The notes below the pieces were generated by a model. That model was given only the letters and a program-made list of their open reading frames with translations, had not been told where the DNA came from and did not search any database. A stretch of 37,236 nt of DNA from Bacteroidota bacterium (GTDB taxonomy: Bacteria; Bacteroidota; Bacteroidia; Palsa-965), in the NCBI GenBank assembly GCA_013289095.1, contig JABDAO010000017.1:1-37236 (forward strand). The letters are read 5' to 3'. Position 1 is the first letter of the stretch; every line of letters begins with the position of its first letter. Below, piece by piece: positions 34,025-37,236 of the stretch. A program made the position numbers and the translations under genes.

Positions 34025-35665
34025 TTATTCCTTCACAATCTTTTCGAGAATACTCCCTGTAGTGGTTCTTACCGAAAAAAGATAGAGCCCAGGTTCAAAG
34101 TCACCCAGCTCTATAGCCAGACTGGTGGTTCCATTTTGAAAATTTTGGAGAGATCGAATCTTTTTTCCACAGCTGTTCAGGATCTCAACCGATCTCAACT
34201 CCCCTGCCCTGCTGGTAAGCTGAAGATTCAGAAGGGAATGAGCAGGATTGGGATAAAACCAAACCAGGTTCCCGGCCCAATTGGCGATCGACTCAGATGC
34301 AAGTGGATCGAACCCCTCGTTCACCAGGCTACCTGTATGAAGTGGATCCAGCCAATCACTCAGACGTTGCTGGGGTGTGGGGCCCGTATTCCAGGACACG
34401 GCAAAACTTCCGAAACAATCGTAATCCTGTGCCACAGGCCCCCAGCAAGCCGAAGGCCCTCCTGCCAACTGCCCGATTATCCTGCCCGAAGGGTCAAAAA
34501 GCGGAGCTCCTGACGAACCTTGTTCAGTACACCCATCTCGCCAGGGCCCGGTCTGCCAAACATGGATGCCATCATAAACGGTAGCCAGAACAGGCGAATC
34601 AGAGAAGGCCGCCTTTTTAATATCGCCCGAAGGGTGTTGTATACAGCATGCACTGTCGGCCGGTTGTACAGTTGCATTCCACCCCGCATAGTAAGCATGA
34701 AAGGAAGCAGGTACAGGGCTGTTCAGGAGGCAAAGTTGAAAATCGGAGGAGGTAGAGGCCGAAATTTCTTGTGCTCCGGTAATAAATTGTGTAGTATCGG
34801 GTTCCACCGGAGGATCATCACAACCCGGCGCTTCCCAGTTGAATCTGAATACCCACGAACCCGATGCTTTGCCACAGTGATTTGCAGTGAGCACATAAGG
34901 GGTTTGATCGTTTGCACTGTTGTTGACAAGGGTTGCGGTACAAAATGCATTTCCCCCGACCAATACACAGAGTACCGAGCGGGACTGAACAGACCTGAAT
35001 GCTCCTTCGGGGCAATGAATATTGGGGATACAAGCCCCCGCCTGGCCAAAGGATCGCGTAAACGACCACGAACGGTAACCGTGGGTCACCCTGAATAACC
35101 TGAATGGCAGGGTGGTATGCATACCCGGAGGTTCGTGGTATTCAACCAATACAGATTCGCCCTTGATCACATCGGTGCCCAATTCAGCATCAGCCGAGAC
35201 GGATAGACTGGTAAAAGGGCCTTGAACAATTTTGTGATCAGGAGAACAAACAAGGAGTGTAGCTCCCCGGGGGAGATGAACCTGGTCAAAAGCAAGATTG
35301 AGGGTCTGGGCCCCTTCAGAACGGAGTTCGATGGTCCAGTTCTGGCTTCCATCGTTTTGGAGGGTCCAGGTTCCTGAATTCTGACAAGTCAGGTTTACAA
35401 GATTATTATATCCAAAGCGGAATGGCCCTTTACCCCTATCGTTTACTGAATCTTCGGCCTGGAGCGCCCGGAGGTCGGGGGCTGGCAGGCTAACCAACAG
35501 AGCAGACAGATCGATACGAGATCCCGGGTTAGGGATAGCGTTGGAAAGAATGGCTGGCTGTGAAAACAAGGGTAGCGCAAAACAAAATAACAGAACGGCA
35601 AAGCCAGCGCTGAAATGATAAATCCTGATCGGGATATGATTGCTGCAATTCATCAGACCAAACAT
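34025..35665 (-). CDS. Secreted trypsin-like serine protease (lysyl-endopeptidase-like) with T9SS type A sorting domain
   Basis: CVLVGGNAFCTATLVNNSANDQTPYVLTANHCG (His), GCTEQGSSGAPLFDPSGRIIGQLAGG (Ser); C-terminus WFYPNPAHSLLNLQL...EPGLYLFSVRTTTGSILEKIVKE. Confidence 0.85.
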   Translation of the reverse strand: MFGLMNCSNHIPIRIYHFSAGFAVLLFCFALPLFSQPAILSNAIPNPGSRIDLSALLVSLPAPDLRALQAEDSVNDRGKGPFRFGYNNLVNLTCQNSGTWTLQNDGSQNWTIELRSEGAQTLNLAFDQVHLPRGATLLVCSPDHKIVQGPFTSLSVSADAELGTDVIKGESVLVEYHEPPGMHTTLPFRLFRVTHGYRSWSFTRSFGQAGACIPNIHCPEGAFRSVQSRSVLCVLVGGNAFCTATLVNNSANDQTPYVLTANHCGKASGSWVFRFNWEAPGCDDPPVEPDTTQFITGAQEISASTSSDFQLCLLNSPVPASFHAYYAGWNATVQPADSACCIQHPSGDIKKAAFSDSPVLATVYDGIHVWQTGPWRDGCTEQGSSGAPLFDPSGRIIGQLAGGPSACWGPVAQDYDCFGSFAVSWNTGPTPQQRLSDWLDPLHTGSLVNEGFDPLASESIANWAGNLVWFYPNPAHSLLNLQLTSRAGELRSVEILNSCGKKIRSLQNFQNGTTSLAIELGDFEPGLYLFSVRTTTGSILEKIVKE

Positions 35666-35910
35666 GCTTCAACCCGAATCAACACGACGCCGGGTTAGCC
35701 TGTCCTGTGTTAAAGGTATCAATTATCCTCTTGAAAATAAAACAGGTCAACCGTTCTTCTTTTCTGACAAGCATCCAGCGGATGCTCCGACAGTTTGTTT
35801 GTTACCTCAAGTGCATGATACATGCATGTCTTTAATCCTCCAAAATCAGTTCATCCGGAACTTGATCATCAATAATAATTTTATCTTTGTAGGGATCACA
35901 CATTTTTATT

Positions 35911-37002
35911 ATGGCCAAAAAAAAGAGCCCTGTTACAAAAGATTCGCTCGACTTCCTGGAGCGTTATATCAACAACCCTTCTCCAACCGGTTTTGAGTGG
36001 AAAGGACAAAAACTTTGGCTGGATTATCTCAAGCCTTATATCGATGAGCATTTTATCGATGTTTATGGTACAGCCGTTGGTGTGATCAACCCCAAGGCTC
36101 CTTATAAGGTGGTGATCGAGGCCCATGCCGATGAAATATCCTGGTTTGTGCATTACATCACCAAGGACGGGTTTATATACCTCCGTAAAAACGGCGGATC
36201 CGACCACATGATTGCACCCTCGAAACGGGTCAATATCCATACCGGGAAAGGCATGGTGAAAGCCATCTTCGGATGGCCGGCCATCCATACCCGTGAAACA
36301 GGCCGGGAAGAACAGCCCAGCATCAAAACCCTGTTTCTCGACTGTGGTTGCAGCTCGCTGGCTGAAGTCGAAAAGCTTGGAGTACATGTAGGCTGTGTGG
36401 TTACTTACGAAGACGAGTTCATGGTGCTGAACGATACGTACTATGTAGGTCGAGCGCTGGATAACCGGGCAGGTGGTTTTATCATTGCTGAAGTGGCCCG
36501 CATGCTGCACGAAACAAAAACAAAACTTCCGTTTGCCCTGTATATCACCAACTCGGTGCAGGAAGAAGTTGGGCTCAATGGGGCGCGTATGATTTCGCAC
36601 CGCATCAACCCCGATATTGCCATCGTTACCGATGTGATCCACGACTCCCAGACCCCGATGATGAACAAAATTGCCAATGGCGATATTGCCTGCGGCAAGG
36701 GGCCGGTGGTGACATACGGCCCTGCCGTTCACAACAAACTCCTCAAAACAGTGATCGATACGGCCGTGAAACACAAAATACCGTTCCAGCGCGAAGCCGT
36801 GTCTCGATCAACCGGCACAGATACCGATGCTTTCGCCTATTCGCGCGACGGTGTACCTTCGGTATTGATCTCGCTTCCGTTACGCTACATGCATACAACG
36901 GTTGAATCAGTACATAAAAAGGATGTGGAAAATGTAATCCTCCTTATTTTTGAGACGTTGAAAAAAATCGAAAAGAACCAGGACTTAAGTTATCTAAAAT
37001 AG
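35911..37002 (+). CDS. M42 family metallopeptidase (glutamyl aminopeptidase/endoglucanase-like)
   Basis: INNPSPTGFEW, VIEAHADEISWFV, GRALDNRAGGFIIAEVAR, NSVQEEVGLNGARM, VTDVIHDSQTP, STGTDTDAFAYSRDGVPSVLISLPLRYMHTTVE. TATCTTTG at 35882-35889. Confidence 0.93.
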   Translation: MAKKKSPVTKDSLDFLERYINNPSPTGFEWKGQKLWLDYLKPYIDEHFIDVYGTAVGVINPKAPYKVVIEAHADEISWFVHYITKDGFIYLRKNGGSDHMIAPSKRVNIHTGKGMVKAIFGWPAIHTRETGREEQPSIKTLFLDCGCSSLAEVEKLGVHVGCVVTYEDEFMVLNDTYYVGRALDNRAGGFIIAEVARMLHETKTKLPFALYITNSVQEEVGLNGARMISHRINPDIAIVTDVIHDSQTPMMNKIANGDIACGKGPVVTYGPAVHNKLLKTVIDTAVKHKIPFQREAVSRSTGTDTDAFAYSRDGVPSVLISLPLRYMHTTVESVHKKDVENVILLIFETLKKIEKNQDLSYLK

Positions 37003-37007
37003 AGCCT

Positions 37008-37236
37008 ATGTGCACCCACTTGCTGAAGTCTTGTTGCCCGGTTCTTGCCCTGCTGCTTTTTTCGTGCGGTAGTGGTAAGCAAAACAGTGGCGCCCCGGAT
37101 AAAGACCTGGCCGGTTCGGTGGTGGCGGATAAGGATATGGATTCTACACACCTCAAATACAGTCATTTGATCAGCAATGTTCCCATTCCGTTCGACATCC
37201 TGAAAAAGCTGTCGAACTCCTATGTAGTCTATAAAC
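37008..37236 (+). CDS. Partial lipoprotein (runs off the window)
   Basis: MCTHLLKSCCPVLALLLFSCGSGKQNSGAPDKDLAGSVVADKDMDSTHLKYSHLISNVPIPFDILKKLSNSYVVYK...; lipobox LLFSC. Not in the ORF track because it is truncated. Confidence 0.65.
   Translation, partial: MCTHLLKSCCPVLALLLFSCGSGKQNSGAPDKDLAGSVVADKDMDSTHLKYSHLISNVPIPFDILKKLSNSYVVYK

Overview
The window is a 37.2-kb Bacteroidetes/Bacteroidota-type chromosomal segment, judged from type IX secretion signals, SprB repeats and TAnnTTTG promoter motifs. The left edge (1-3250) looks like a decayed, AT-rich island: IS21-like terminal repeat arrays abut a truncated tyrosine-recombinase gene, followed by an ApaLI-like restriction endonuclease with an overlapping beta-class DNA methyltransferase. 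It ends at the 3' side of a tRNA-Ser(TGA). Housekeeping genes follow: an MFS transporter, a CoA-binding protein, a histidine kinase/response regulator pair, signal peptidase I, dapB, a DinB-family protein, DUF2461 and a T9SS substrate. A ~4.9-kb SprB-repeat adhesin-like gene has a 924-bp higher-order repeat. Next is a surface-glycan locus: a WbdD-like methyltransferase/kinase-like/coiled-coil protein, Wzt/Wzm ABC transporter, WbsX-RgpF fusion, methyltransferase, RgpF-like protein and an orphan tail protein. The right end has an S9 peptidase, a 21-bp tandem repeat that appears to encode a heptapeptide array, a lysyl-endopeptidase-like T9SS protease, an M42 aminopeptidase and a partial lipoprotein. 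The most interesting observations are (1) the WbdD-like candidate chain-length ruler next to Wzm/Wzt, (2) the 21-bp minisatellite whose unit-to-unit variation is almost entirely synonymous in one minus-strand frame, and (3) the exact 924-bp super-repeat in the SprB-like gene. All family calls come from reading the sequence, with no database search.
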